Source: Novosphingobium sp. Fuku2-ISO-50
GTDB lineage: Bacteria > Pseudomonadota > Alphaproteobacteria > Sphingomonadales > Sphingomonadaceae
Direction: 5' to 3'
Assembly: GCF_001519055.1 (NCBI RefSeq)
Contig: NZ_KQ954300.1
Location: 1 to 64,000 of the forward strand
DNA: 64,000 bases
Part shown: positions 18,376 through 27,238 of the stretch, piece after piece
Layout: each line of letters starts with the position of its first letter
Numbering within the stretch: the stretch's first letter is position 1
Notes under the pieces: model-generated
What the model was told of the DNA's origin: nothing
The model's database searches: none
What the model saw: the letters and a program-made list of their open reading frames with translations, nothing else
Position numbers and translations under genes: made by a program

Positions 18376-19704
18376 ATGACCACCAACACCCATCTGATCC
18401 GCCAACGCCGCTTTCTTCCGCTGTTTGTCACGCAGCTGCTCGGCGCGTTCAACGATAACCTCTACAAGAACGCGATGCTGCTGTTCGTGGTCTACAGCCT
18501 GTACAATTCCGAGAGCGAGGAAGCGCGGTTTTCCGCGATCGCCTCGGGGCTGTTCATCCTGCCGTTCTTTCTGCTGTCGGCGCTGGCGGGGCAATTGGCC
18601 GACATGCGCGACAAGGCGCGGCTGATCCGCATCATCAAATGCTGTGAAGTCGGCATCATGCTGGTCGGCGGCGCCGGGCTGATTCTGGCGTGGAACCGGA
18701 TTTCGATCGAGACCGTCTCGATCCCGCTGATGCTCGCCGCGCTTCTGGCGATGGGGGTGCATTCCTCGTTCTTCGGGCCGATCAAATACGCGATCCTGCC
18801 GCAGCATCTGCATCCCGACGAAGTGTTGGCGGGCACCGGGCTGGTCGAGGCGGGCACTTATATCGCCATTCTCGCCGGCACGATCCTGGCCGGGTTCATC
18901 CCGGTGCAATGGGCTGCGGTGGCTGTCGTGGTTACTGCGCTGGTCGGGCTGGTCGCAGCGCAAAGCGTGCCGCCTGCCCCGCCGATGATGGAGGCGCAGC
19001 CGATCGACCTGCACATCGTGCGATCCTCGATAAAGCTCGTGCGGATGACCATGCGGCACCCGCGCGTGTTTCTGGCGATTTCGGCGATCAGCGTATTCTG
19101 GGCGGTCGGTGCCGTGCTGTTCATCCAGTTTCCCCCGCTTGCCAAAAATGTCCTGGGTGCGAGCAAGAGTGTCGCCAGCCTGTTTCTGGTGATGTTTTCG
19201 ATCGGTGTGGCCATCGGCTCGGTGTCGATCAACCGCCTGCTCGGGGGCAAGGTCTCGGCGCGCTATGCCCCGATGTCGGTCATGGTCATGGCCGGGTTCA
19301 TCGTCGCGTTCGACTTCGTTTGCCGCCAATGGCCGCCGCGCGGGCGCGATCATCTGCTCGACGCGTGGACTTTCGTGCATCAGCCATTGGCGATTCCCCT
19401 GCTCGGCTCGTTGCTGGGCATTGCCGTTGCCGGGGGGATGTTCGTCGTGCCGCTCTATGCCTTTTTGACCACCGTGGTCGACAAGGCGGAAACATCGCGC
19501 ACGATTGCCGCCAACAACATCGTCAATTCGGGCGCGATGGTGATCGGTTCGCTCGTCGCCGTCAGCCTGAGCGCGCGGGGCGTGGCCATCGTTCACCAAT
19601 TGCTGCTCGGCGCGGCGATGTGCTCGATCTCGGCGCTGCTCGCCTGGCGCCTGTACAAAGTCGAACAGGCGCACATCGGCGAAATCGAACACTCGTTCGA
19701 TTGA
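18376..19704 (+). CDS. MFS transporter, LplT-like (lysophospholipid transporter family)
   Basis: A 442-residue permease with about twelve hydrophobic segments. RRFLPLFVTQLLGAFNDNLYKN at the N-terminus and FFGPIKYAILPQHL near residue 130 are hallmarks of the LplT branch, which flips lysophospholipids inward for re-acylation. The usual Aas acyltransferase partner is not in this window. I chose the ATG at 18376 (MTTNTHLIRQ) after GGGGCTT; the frame is open back to 18223 across the pgsA promoter region, but those residues are not transporter-like. Confidence 0.85.
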   Translation: MTTNTHLIRQRRFLPLFVTQLLGAFNDNLYKNAMLLFVVYSLYNSESEEARFSAIASGLFILPFFLLSALAGQLADMRDKARLIRIIKCCEVGIMLVGGAGLILAWNRISIETVSIPLMLAALLAMGVHSSFFGPIKYAILPQHLHPDEVLAGTGLVEAGTYIAILAGTILAGFIPVQWAAVAVVVTALVGLVAAQSVPPAPPMMEAQPIDLHIVRSSIKLVRMTMRHPRVFLAISAISVFWAVGAVLFIQFPPLAKNVLGASKSVASLFLVMFSIGVAIGSVSINRLLGGKVSARYAPMSVMVMAGFIVAFDFVCRQWPPRGRDHLLDAWTFVHQPLAIPLLGSLLGIAVAGGMFVVPLYAFLTTVVDKAETSRTIAANNIVNSGAMVIGSLVAVSLSARGVAIVHQLLLGAAMCSISALLAWRLYKVEQAHIGEIEHSFD

Positions 19705-19902
19705 TGCGCGGGAAGACCCGAAACCGTTACGTTACGTGATTTCGCTTGCAGTTGCAAAATCTGCCGCAGGAATTGAATGAATCGCCCCGATGTGTTCCGA
19801 AAAATTATCCGAAATGGCGGGAATGCAATTATAATTTGAAATCAGATTTGGCATGTCTAAGCTCGCGACGGCTGTTATTCTGGTGACGAAATCGGGGATT
19901 CG
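19705..19902. other. AT-rich upstream region of the TbpB-like lipoprotein gene
   Basis: About 200 bases, clearly more AT-rich than the surroundings. A TATAAT hexamer at 19830-19835 sits inside the palindrome AATTATAATT, but no good -35 box is at 17 bases. TCCGAAA-type motifs occur twice (around 19798 and 19809). It is a plausible promoter region for the lipoprotein gene. Confidence 0.35.
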
Positions 19903-22428
19903 ATGAAAGCTGCAAAACTTGCGACGCTGTTGGCGTCGTCGATGCTCTGTATGCTTGTCGCCGGCTGCGGCGGCGATGGCAGCGGCGCTGTCAATTCGAC
20001 GCCCGCTCCGCCCTCGCCCCCTCCGGCGCCCCCGGCCGGCGCCAACACCACCCTGCTCGGCCCCTTGAAAAGCGAGAGCTTTGTCAACGACGCGGCGCAA
20101 GCCTCGCTCAGCGGATCGAGCGCGGGCACTTCGGGTTCGTACGGCGCCACGACGGCGACATTTGTCTACAACGCCGGAACCCAGTCCTATACGATGACGG
20201 TTCGCGGCGCAGCCCAGACATTTGGCCCCGCCAACATCGATGCTGCGCTGACCAACAGTGCAGAAACGGTCTATCTGATCAAATCGGGCAATACCACCGA
20301 CAGCCTGACCGTGACCAACCCCGGCACCAGCGGCCGGTTTACCTACGAATATGTTGGCGCCGCCTTCTGGCAAAATGCCACGATCAACACGAGTTCGGGC
20401 AACGGCGGCCTTTATGCCGTGACTTATGGCGAGCCGACGCCGACTGCCGCCGTGCCGCTCAGCGGCGTGGGCACTTATGCGATCGACCTGATCGGTGCCT
20501 ATGGAGCGGCGGCGATCAACCAGGTTTCGATCTATGCCATTACCGGACAGGGCCAGTTGGGCATCGATTTCGCAACCGGCAAGCTGGTCCTGGGCGGGAA
20601 GACCACCGGAGGCGCCATGTTCACCGGTTCGGGCACTTTGAGCAGTACCGGCAGTTTTACCGGTCCGCTCGACATCGATACGATTGGCTATGGACAGCTC
20701 GCAGGCCGACTCTATGGCCCCGGCGCGCAGGAAGTCGGGGGCAGTTTCTATCTCTCGAACAACAATGGCGACGCTGTAGGATCGGGGGTAATCATCGGTC
20801 GCAGCGAGACGGCATCCCCCCCGGCAACCAGCTTTGCCACGATCAATTCGCCGCAGTTCCAGACCGTTGCCAGTTCACGGCAATATACCGGAGGCACCGG
20901 AACCAGCGGGATTGACAGTCTGGAACTTGGCCTGGTCGGCGCGACGGGGCTCGCCACGATTTTGACCCCGGGATACTATCAGAGTTTGAATTTTTCCGGT
21001 CAGACCAGCGGCAACTCGATCGGCTCGGTTATTTCATCCCCCAATATGGCAGTCAGATTTGTCAATGTTGACGCCGCATCGCTGGTCAATCCAGACGCAT
21101 ATTCCAGTAATATAGCCCCTTATACGGCCCCTTATACCACCCAATATGTCTACGGTGCAGTCGCCAGTTCGTGGATCAACAGCAACCATCTCTATGACTA
21201 TTTTCTGATCGGCATCGACACGCCGGTTTCCGCACTGCCGACAACCGGTTTTGCCGGATATGTGGTCGATTTCGACGGCGCCGTCGCCAATCAAAAGACC
21301 GGCATTCAGCCCACCGAGGTAACCGGCAGCGGCACGATCGGGATCAATTTTGGCAGCGGGCAGGTCACCACCAGCGGCGTCACGTCCATCGGCAATTTTT
21401 CCGGGACGGGAACACTGGCCTCCGGGACCAACTCGTTTACCGGCAGCCTGTCGGTCGGCGGCACCACCACCTATAGCGGCAGCATGCAAGGCAGTGTGTT
21501 CGGTCCGACAGCCAGTGAAGTGGGCGCGGTGTTCAACGCCACCGGCAGCGACGGCACCGATCTTGCCGGTTTGATGACCGGCACGACAAACAGCAGCATC
21601 GTCGACTCCAATGCGACTTTGGGATCGCTGAGCGCCCCGACCGCGTTGGCCACCAACGAATCCGCCTATGGCTTGCAGGAAAGCCTGGTCGAATCCGGTT
21701 CGACACAGATCGCCTATGACCCGGCCAGCAAGACCTACACCGTTTCGAGCACCAGCGCGGCCTATAACACCGGCCTGCCGGCGGCGAGCGCAGTGCTCGG
21801 CCCATCCAACGTGGACAGCGCCAACAGCAACGCGACATTCACCGCCTATAGCGGGCCCAATCTTGCCGCGCGCATTTTCAACACGGGTGCCGCCAATCCG
21901 GTGATCCAGTTGAGTTATGTCAGCTTTGCCCAAATCACGCAGACCGAACCAAACGGACCAAACGGCACGAGCTATCCCGTCGACCATTTCGAAGTGTTCG
22001 GTCTGCCGACCAGCAGCACCAATGCCCCGACGACAGGATCTGCAACGTATTCGGGTGTCGTCTATGGCAAGGGCTACGATCCCGCAGTGTCAAACGGCGA
22101 TCTCGCGCTGGGCGGAACGGGCCAGTTGAGCGCCAATTTCGGCACGGGAGCCACGAGCACCACGCTCAATCTCAATGCGACTCCCGTAGGCGGCGGGACC
22201 GCGCAAAGTCTGGGCAGCTATACGTTCACCGGCACCACGTCCGGCGGTGCGTTCAGCGGCCAGACGCCCACGACCACGTCCGTCGCAACCGGCATCATCC
22301 AGGGCAATTTCTATGGCCCGACGGCGAGCGAAGTCGGCGCGGCGTTTACCATCAACCTGCCGTCCGCCAATGGCAACCCGGTCGGCGCAACCAATCTGGC
22401 CGGGGTATTCCTCGGCAAGAAGAACTGA
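19903..22428 (+). CDS. surface lipoprotein with three TbpB-like barrel repeats
   Basis: An 841-residue predicted lipoprotein: signal peptide with lipobox VAGC (Cys22, Gly at +2, which favours the outer membrane), then a Pro-rich linker (residues 35-46). Three similar segments of about 260 residues each end in the same signature: GRLYGPGAQEVGGSFYL (near 268), GSVFGPTASEVGAVFNATG (near 530) and GNFYGPTASEVGAAFTI (near 800). This is the closing strand pattern of TbpB-like eight-stranded barrels in transferrin-binding and Slam-dependent surface lipoproteins. No Slam translocator or iron receptor is adjacent. The ligand is unknown; the function is inferred from the fold only. Confidence 0.8.
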   Translation: MKAAKLATLLASSMLCMLVAGCGGDGSGAVNSTPAPPSPPPAPPAGANTTLLGPLKSESFVNDAAQASLSGSSAGTSGSYGATTATFVYNAGTQSYTMTVRGAAQTFGPANIDAALTNSAETVYLIKSGNTTDSLTVTNPGTSGRFTYEYVGAAFWQNATINTSSGNGGLYAVTYGEPTPTAAVPLSGVGTYAIDLIGAYGAAAINQVSIYAITGQGQLGIDFATGKLVLGGKTTGGAMFTGSGTLSSTGSFTGPLDIDTIGYGQLAGRLYGPGAQEVGGSFYLSNNNGDAVGSGVIIGRSETASPPATSFATINSPQFQTVASSRQYTGGTGTSGIDSLELGLVGATGLATILTPGYYQSLNFSGQTSGNSIGSVISSPNMAVRFVNVDAASLVNPDAYSSNIAPYTAPYTTQYVYGAVASSWINSNHLYDYFLIGIDTPVSALPTTGFAGYVVDFDGAVANQKTGIQPTEVTGSGTIGINFGSGQVTTSGVTSIGNFSGTGTLASGTNSFTGSLSVGGTTTYSGSMQGSVFGPTASEVGAVFNATGSDGTDLAGLMTGTTNSSIVDSNATLGSLSAPTALATNESAYGLQESLVESGSTQIAYDPASKTYTVSSTSAAYNTGLPAASAVLGPSNVDSANSNATFTAYSGPNLAARIFNTGAANPVIQLSYVSFAQITQTEPNGPNGTSYPVDHFEVFGLPTSSTNAPTTGSATYSGVVYGKGYDPAVSNGDLALGGTGQLSANFGTGATSTTLNLNATPVGGGTAQSLGSYTFTGTTSGGAFSGQTPTTTSVATGIIQGNFYGPTASEVGAAFTINLPSANGNPVGATNLAGVFLGKKN

Positions 22429-22680
22429 TCACATCAAAAACGTCTGCAGCGCCACGAAGCAGGCGCAATAGGCGAGCAGGAAATCGCGCACGTCCTGTGC
22501 GGTAAGGCGGCGCCAGTTGACCGGCGGCGAGCGGAGCGCAGCGCGTTCCATCGCCGCTTCGACTTCGGGTTCCCATCGCGGCATCGGCGCGCGCAAGCGG
22601 CTGCGCACGCGATCGGGCAACTGGCGGCGAAAGGCGTTGGGCTGGCCGGGGCGACCCGGCACGATGGCGGTCGTGCTCAT
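22429..22680 (-). CDS. small hypothetical protein with C-terminal hydrophobic helix
   Basis: 83 residues: a basic, Pro/Arg-rich N-terminal half, then a conserved-looking VNWRRLTAQDVRDFLLAYC followed by a hydrophobic tail that could be a single membrane anchor. I do not recognise the family. Its stop codon directly abuts the convergent lipoprotein gene. A perfect CtrA-type box lies 9-25 bases upstream of the ATG, suggesting cell-cycle or motility-linked control. Confidence 0.6.
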   Translation of the reverse strand: MSTTAIVPGRPGQPNAFRRQLPDRVRSRLRAPMPRWEPEVEAAMERAALRSPPVNWRRLTAQDVRDFLLAYCACFVALQTFLM

Positions 22681-22689
22681 GACCCCGGC

Positions 22690-22705
22690 TTAACGACTTG
22701 TTAAC
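22690..22705. promoter_or_regulatory. CtrA-type box
   Basis: TTAACGACTTGTTAAC is a perfect match to the alphaproteobacterial CtrA consensus TTAA-N7-TTAA(C), readable in both directions. It lies 10 bases upstream of the start codon of the 83-residue gene and 40 bases past the EVE gene stop. So close to the ATG it would either repress or serve a nearly leaderless transcript. Confidence 0.6.
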
Positions 22706-22744
22706 TATTTGGGCATCCCTCGCCCGACGCTATTTCAGACCCGT

Positions 22745-23200
22745 TCAGGAAAGGGACAACAGACCACCGGCCATGTCGAGCAGCAGCGCCCATTCTTCGG
22801 GCCGCACCGCCGAAACCGACAGCCGCGACAGGCGCAAAAGGTCCATCCCGGCAAGGTCCGGCGTGGCCTTGATCGTCGCCAAGGTGACCGGATGCGCCAG
22901 CCGCGCCACGGGGCGGACCTTGACGGCGGCCCATTTGCCTTCGGGATCGGTCGGATCGATCAGCCCGGGGACCGAAACCATCGCCACCGCGACGATCGCC
23001 TTGCCGATGTTGGAATGATAGAAAAACACGAGATCGCCTTCGCGCATTGTGCGCAGATTGCGTGCGGCAAGGTGATTGCGCACCCCGTCCCACGTCCCCT
23101 CGCCCTCGGCAACGAGATCGTCAAAGCTGTAGGCATCGGGCTCGGACTTCATCAGCCAAAGCTGTTTTCCGGTCACATCAGGATTGGCAAAAGGGGTCAT
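22745..23200 (-). CDS. EVE domain-containing protein
   Basis: A 151-residue single-domain EVE protein (PUA-like fold that reads modified bases). It shows WLMKSEPDAYSFDDLV at the N-terminus, GVRNHLAARNLRTMREGD and FFYHSNIGKAIVAVA. EVE proteins bind modified cytosine or other modified bases and sometimes accompany restriction systems; the type I system here is 14 kb away, so a link is speculative. The ATG at codon 17 is an alternative start. It is divergent from the oxygenase gene over 40 bases. Confidence 0.9.
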   Translation of the reverse strand: MTPFANPDVTGKQLWLMKSEPDAYSFDDLVAEGEGTWDGVRNHLAARNLRTMREGDLVFFYHSNIGKAIVAVAMVSVPGLIDPTDPEGKWAAVKVRPVARLAHPVTLATIKATPDLAGMDLLRLSRLSVSAVRPEEWALLLDMAGGLLSLS

Positions 23201-23240
23201 GGTGCTCCACTAGGCATGCAAACTGATCACGGATTGTCGC

Positions 23241-24191
23241 ATGTCGCCTGAAACGCCCGTTCTGCCAAGTCTCCCCGTCATCTCGCTGGCGCAGGATTCC
23301 AAAGCCCTGCCGGACGCACTCGGCGACAGCTTTGGCCGATTCGGCTTTGCCATGGTCGCCGATCACGGCATCGATCCGGCGCTGATCGCGCGGGCGTGGG
23401 AGCTGACGGAGGCGTTCTTTGCCCTGCCCGAGGCGGAAAAGCGGCGCAGCCATGTGCCCGGCACAGGCGGCGCGCGCGGCTATACTCCGTTTGGGACCGA
23501 AATCGCCAAAGGCGCGGACGTCCACGATCTCAAGGAATTCTGGCACATCGGGCGCGATCTGGCGCCGGGCCACCCGCTGGCGGACCGCATGCCGCCGAAT
23601 CTGTGGCCCGACCGGCCGGGAGACTTTGCCGAAACGTTCCGCACGCTGTTTGCCGAATTCGACCGCGTCGGCGCGCAGATCCTGTCCTACCTTGCCGTCC
23701 GGCTCGGCCTGTCGGCGGACTGGTTCGCCCCGGCGATCGCCGACGGCAATTCGGTCCTGCGCCTGTTGCACTATCCGCCGATCGCCGATGCGCCCGAAGG
23801 GGCGATCCGCGCCGGCGCGCACGAAGACATCAATCTGATCACCCTGCTGCTCGGCGCGGAAGAAGCCGGGCTCGAACTGCTCACCCGCGACGGGCAGTGG
23901 ATCGAAGTCACCCCGCCGCAAGGCGCGCTGGCGATCAACATCGGCGACATGCTGCAACGCCTGACCAACCATGTCCTGCCTTCGACAACGCACCGCGTGC
24001 GCAATCCGCGCGGTGATCGCGCGCGGTTCAGCAGGTATTCGATGCCGTTTTTCCTGCATTTGCGCAGCGATTTTGAAATCCGCACGCTGCCCGGCTGCAT
24101 CAGCGCGGCCAATCCCGACCGCTATCCCGACCCGATCACGGCCGACGCCTATCTGCACCAGCGCCTGCGCGAGATCGGGCTGATCATGTAG
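23241..24191 (+). CDS. isopenicillin N synthase-family 2-oxoglutarate/Fe(II) oxygenase
   Basis: A 316-residue non-haem iron oxygenase. The N-terminal DIOX_N-like part (LPVISLAQDS, FGRFGFAMVADHGID) is followed by the double-stranded beta-helix core. The iron ligands are HED (AGAHEDINLITLLLG) and the distal His in LPSTTHRV, with the 2-oxoglutarate-binding Arg-x-Ser in RARFSRYS. Substrate prediction is not possible from the sequence; bacterial members oxidise many small molecules. A monocistronic unit. Confidence 0.9.
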   Translation: MSPETPVLPSLPVISLAQDSKALPDALGDSFGRFGFAMVADHGIDPALIARAWELTEAFFALPEAEKRRSHVPGTGGARGYTPFGTEIAKGADVHDLKEFWHIGRDLAPGHPLADRMPPNLWPDRPGDFAETFRTLFAEFDRVGAQILSYLAVRLGLSADWFAPAIADGNSVLRLLHYPPIADAPEGAIRAGAHEDINLITLLLGAEEAGLELLTRDGQWIEVTPPQGALAINIGDMLQRLTNHVLPSTTHRVRNPRGDRARFSRYSMPFFLHLRSDFEIRTLPGCISAANPDRYPDPITADAYLHQRLREIGLIM

Positions 24192-24203
24192 CCGTGCCTG
24201 GCG

Positions 24204-26279
24204 TCACCAGATGTGAACGCGGCTTTCCGGCGGCAGGTAGAGCTTGGCCTCCGGCTTCACGTCAAACGCCGCAACCCATTCGTCCATGTTGCGCACGATG
24301 CCGTTGACGCGAAACGAGTCGGGGCTGTGCGGATCGCTCAGCACCTGGTTGCGCAAGGTCTCGTCGCGCACTTGCGCCTGCCAGCTTTGCGCATAGGACA
24401 GGAAAAAGCGCTGATCGCCGGTCATCCCGTCAAGCTCCACCGCTTCGCCATGACGGACCTGATAGCGGCGCCACGCGGCATAAGCCGCTTCGAGCCCGCC
24501 GAGGTCGGCCAGGTTTTCGCCCAGCGTCAGCGCGCCCTTGATATGCAGCCCGGGCAACGGTTCGTAGGCGTCGAACTGCTTGACCAGTGCATCGGCATGC
24601 GCCTTGAATTTGGCCGCGCTGGCCGCCGTCCACCAGTTCCTGAGCCGCCCCTGCCCGTCGAACTGACTCCCCTGGTCGTCGAAGGCGTGGCCCATTTCAT
24701 GGCCGATGGTTGCGCCCGCCGCGCCATAATTGACCGCCGGGTCGGCGTTGGGATCAAAGAACGGCGGCTGCAATTCGGCGGCGGGAAAGGTGATCTGGTT
24801 GGTCTGCGGGTTGTAATAGGCGTTTACCGTCTGCGGGTTCATGTCCCACACCCCGCGATCGACCGGGCCGCCATAGCGCTTTACCTGCAGCGCCCACTGA
24901 AACCGCTGCATCTCGATCGCGTTGGCAAAGGCATCGCCGGTGGCATGGAAATCGCTGTAATCGATCGGCGTTTTGGGCCCGGCGACGCGCGCTTCAAACG
25001 CTGCCAGCTTGGCCAGTGCGGCGGCGCGGGTCGGTGCGTCCATCCAGGCGGCATGGGCGATGCGGTCGGCATAGGCGGCTTTGAGATCGTCGATCAGTTC
25101 CGCCATCTGCTTGTCGGCCTCGTCGGACCAATGTGTCTTGAGATAGATCTGCCCCACATCCTGCCCCAGCTCGCGGTTCAGGACATCGACGCCGCGTTTC
25201 CAGCGCGGGCGCTGCTGCGTCACCCCGCCCAGCACGCGACCGTAAAAATCGAAGTGCGCCTGATCGAACGCCGCCGGCAAATCGGGGGCCATGTCGCTGA
25301 TCAGACGGAAGACCAGGTAATCCTTCCACAATTCAATCGGATCACGCGCAAGATGTTGCCCGATGGCGCGAACCGCGCTCGGCTCGCCCACCACGATCAC
25401 TTTGGCCTGCGGCACACCGAGTCGGGCAAGCATCGCGTCCCAGGCGATGCCGGGGACAAAGGCGGCGAGCCTGGCCCGCGGCACCGGATTGTACGTCGCC
25501 TGCGGATCGCGCAGCCGCTCTGGCGCCCAGTCGGCTTTGGCCAGCGCGGTTTCCAGCGCCATGATCGCGCTTGCCCGCGTCGCCCCTTCGGACACGCCCG
25601 CCAGCGTGAAGATCTGCGCGATGTAATCGACATAGGCCTTGCGCACGGTGTCGTATTTTTCGCCGGGCTCCAGATAATAGTCGCGCGCCGGAAGACCGAG
25701 ATCGCCCTGATCGGCGCCCAGCACATAGTGGCCGGGGTCTTTCGCATCGGGCCCGATCGAAAAACCGATCGCGCTGGCAAAGCCGGGCTCGGCCATCGTT
25801 TCCATCAAGTCCCGCCGCGTCTTGATCGCGGCAATGCGCGCAACCAGCGGCTGCAATCCGGCAACCCCGCGCGCCTCGATGCCCTTTTCGTCCATCCACG
25901 CGGCCCATACGGCAGCAATGCGTTGCGCCGTCGGGCTGTCGGGACGGGCCACCGCGTTTTCGGCGATCGCGCGCACGTCCTCGGCGACTTTGTCTTCGAG
26001 ATCGTAGTTATAGCCAATGCGGGTCTTGTCAGGCGGGATCGAGGTGTGATCGGCCCAGTTCCCTTCCATATAGGCAAAGAAATCATCGCCCGGAACCAGA
26101 TCGCGGTTCATGTTGCCGGTATCGAGGCCGAGGCTGCCATAGCGCGGCATATCGGCATCCCGGGCCTGATCCTGCGCCGCGAGCGGGGGCCCAATCAGTA
26201 AACAAAGCGGCAGCGAACAAAGCGGCAATGCCACGAGCGCAACGCGAGTCGCGCGGCGAAACCATCTGCTGGTCATCAA
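24204..26279 (-). CDS. M13 family metallopeptidase (neprilysin/PepO type), secreted
   Basis: A 691-residue zinc endopeptidase with an N-terminal signal sequence (basic start, hydrophobic residues 12-35, AAQDQA cleavage region). The N-terminal M13 domain starts at GDDFFAYMEGNWADHTSIP. The catalytic region has VNAYYNPQTNQITFPA, the zinc motif IGHEMGHAFDDQG (about residue 525) and ENLADLGGLEAAYAA. It ends VHIW instead of the usual CxxW, so the C-terminal cysteine is absent, as is common in bacterial members. Probably periplasmic. Confidence 0.95.
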   Translation of the reverse strand: MMTSRWFRRATRVALVALPLCSLPLCLLIGPPLAAQDQARDADMPRYGSLGLDTGNMNRDLVPGDDFFAYMEGNWADHTSIPPDKTRIGYNYDLEDKVAEDVRAIAENAVARPDSPTAQRIAAVWAAWMDEKGIEARGVAGLQPLVARIAAIKTRRDLMETMAEPGFASAIGFSIGPDAKDPGHYVLGADQGDLGLPARDYYLEPGEKYDTVRKAYVDYIAQIFTLAGVSEGATRASAIMALETALAKADWAPERLRDPQATYNPVPRARLAAFVPGIAWDAMLARLGVPQAKVIVVGEPSAVRAIGQHLARDPIELWKDYLVFRLISDMAPDLPAAFDQAHFDFYGRVLGGVTQQRPRWKRGVDVLNRELGQDVGQIYLKTHWSDEADKQMAELIDDLKAAYADRIAHAAWMDAPTRAAALAKLAAFEARVAGPKTPIDYSDFHATGDAFANAIEMQRFQWALQVKRYGGPVDRGVWDMNPQTVNAYYNPQTNQITFPAAELQPPFFDPNADPAVNYGAAGATIGHEMGHAFDDQGSQFDGQGRLRNWWTAASAAKFKAHADALVKQFDAYEPLPGLHIKGALTLGENLADLGGLEAAYAAWRRYQVRHGEAVELDGMTGDQRFFLSYAQSWQAQVRDETLRNQVLSDPHSPDSFRVNGIVRNMDEWVAAFDVKPEAKLYLPPESRVHIW

Positions 26280-26378
26280 GCCTCCGTCGGAACCCGCGTC
26301 TTGAGGGGGCGCGCGAGTATCGTCGGGCCGCCCATAGCACGGCGCCTCAGGAAAACCAGTTTCAGCGGAAAAAGGGCA

Positions 26379-27137
26379 TTACCCGCGATCGGCGAATTGG
26401 GCAGGCCGCCGCGCACGAAACGCATCGATCCCTTCGCGGAAATCATCCCCGGCAAAGGCCGTATCGAATGCGGCATCGAGCGCGCTATCATGCCCCAGCG
26501 GCGCGCGCGCCACCGCCTGCTTCAGCGCAGTCAGGCTCGACGGCGACAGCGCGGCCATGCCCTGCGCCAGCGCCATGGCCTCTGCCGCAGCGTCCCCGGC
26601 CGACACTTCGACCAGTCCGATCCGCGCAGCCTCGGCCGCATCGATCCGCGCGGCGGCATAAAGCAGGCGCGCGGCCTGCCCCGGCCCGATCAAGGCGACC
26701 AGCCGCGCGACATCTTCTTGCGGATAGGTGATCCCCAGCTTGGCCGGGGTCACCGCAAAGGCGGCGCGCGGCCCGGCTACGCGCACATCCGCCGCCAGCG
26801 CAAGCGCCACCCCGGCGCCGAAACAATCGCCGTCAATCGCGGCAATCACCGGCATGGGCAGCCGCGCCAGCGGTTCGAGCGCATCGCGCATGGCCTGACG
26901 AAACGGCGCGCGGCGACCCGCATCATCGGCAAGCGCGGCAATTTCGCGAATGTCGGAGCCCGAACAGAACATGCCCGGCGCTCCGCCGAGCACAACCACC
27001 GCGCGCGGCCCCGCCGCAGCAATCGCGGCAACCGCACCGGCCAACGCGTGCCACCCGGCCAGAGGCAGCGCGTTGCGGGTGGCAGGGGCGTCGAGCGTGA
27101 TGGTGGCGATGCCATCGGTGATCTGGTGCGCAATCAT
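26379..27137 (-). CDS. enoyl-CoA hydratase/isomerase (crotonase) family protein
   Basis: A 252-residue crotonase-fold enzyme. The first oxyanion-hole element is GMFCSGSDIRE and the second IDGDCFGAGVALALAADVRVA. At the position of the usual second catalytic acid the sequence reads KLGITYPQEDVARL, without the hydratase-type GIIPGxGG, so the exact reaction (hydratase, isomerase or other acyl-CoA chemistry) is open. It stands alone between the M13 peptidase and the divergent APC permease. Confidence 0.9.
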   Translation of the reverse strand: MIAHQITDGIATITLDAPATRNALPLAGWHALAGAVAAIAAAGPRAVVVLGGAPGMFCSGSDIREIAALADDAGRRAPFRQAMRDALEPLARLPMPVIAAIDGDCFGAGVALALAADVRVAGPRAAFAVTPAKLGITYPQEDVARLVALIGPGQAARLLYAAARIDAAEAARIGLVEVSAGDAAAEAMALAQGMAALSPSSLTALKQAVARAPLGHDSALDAAFDTAFAGDDFREGIDAFRARRPAQFADRG

Positions 27138-27159
27138 GCCCGCCTCCTATCCGCCACAC

Positions 27160-27189
27160 CGCGTCACAACAAGAGCGCGTCACAACAAG
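27160..27189. repeat. two direct repeats CGCGTCACAACAAG, period 16
   Basis: CGCGTCACAACAAG occurs at 27160-27173 and again at 27176-27189, two bases apart, in the 101-base divergent gap between the crotonase and APC permease genes. It could be a tandem operator or a slippage duplication. Confidence 0.55.
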
Positions 27190-27238
27190 GCCGACTCGCG
27201 GCACTGGACCTTCGCCGTGCAAGCCTTATCCAACGGAC

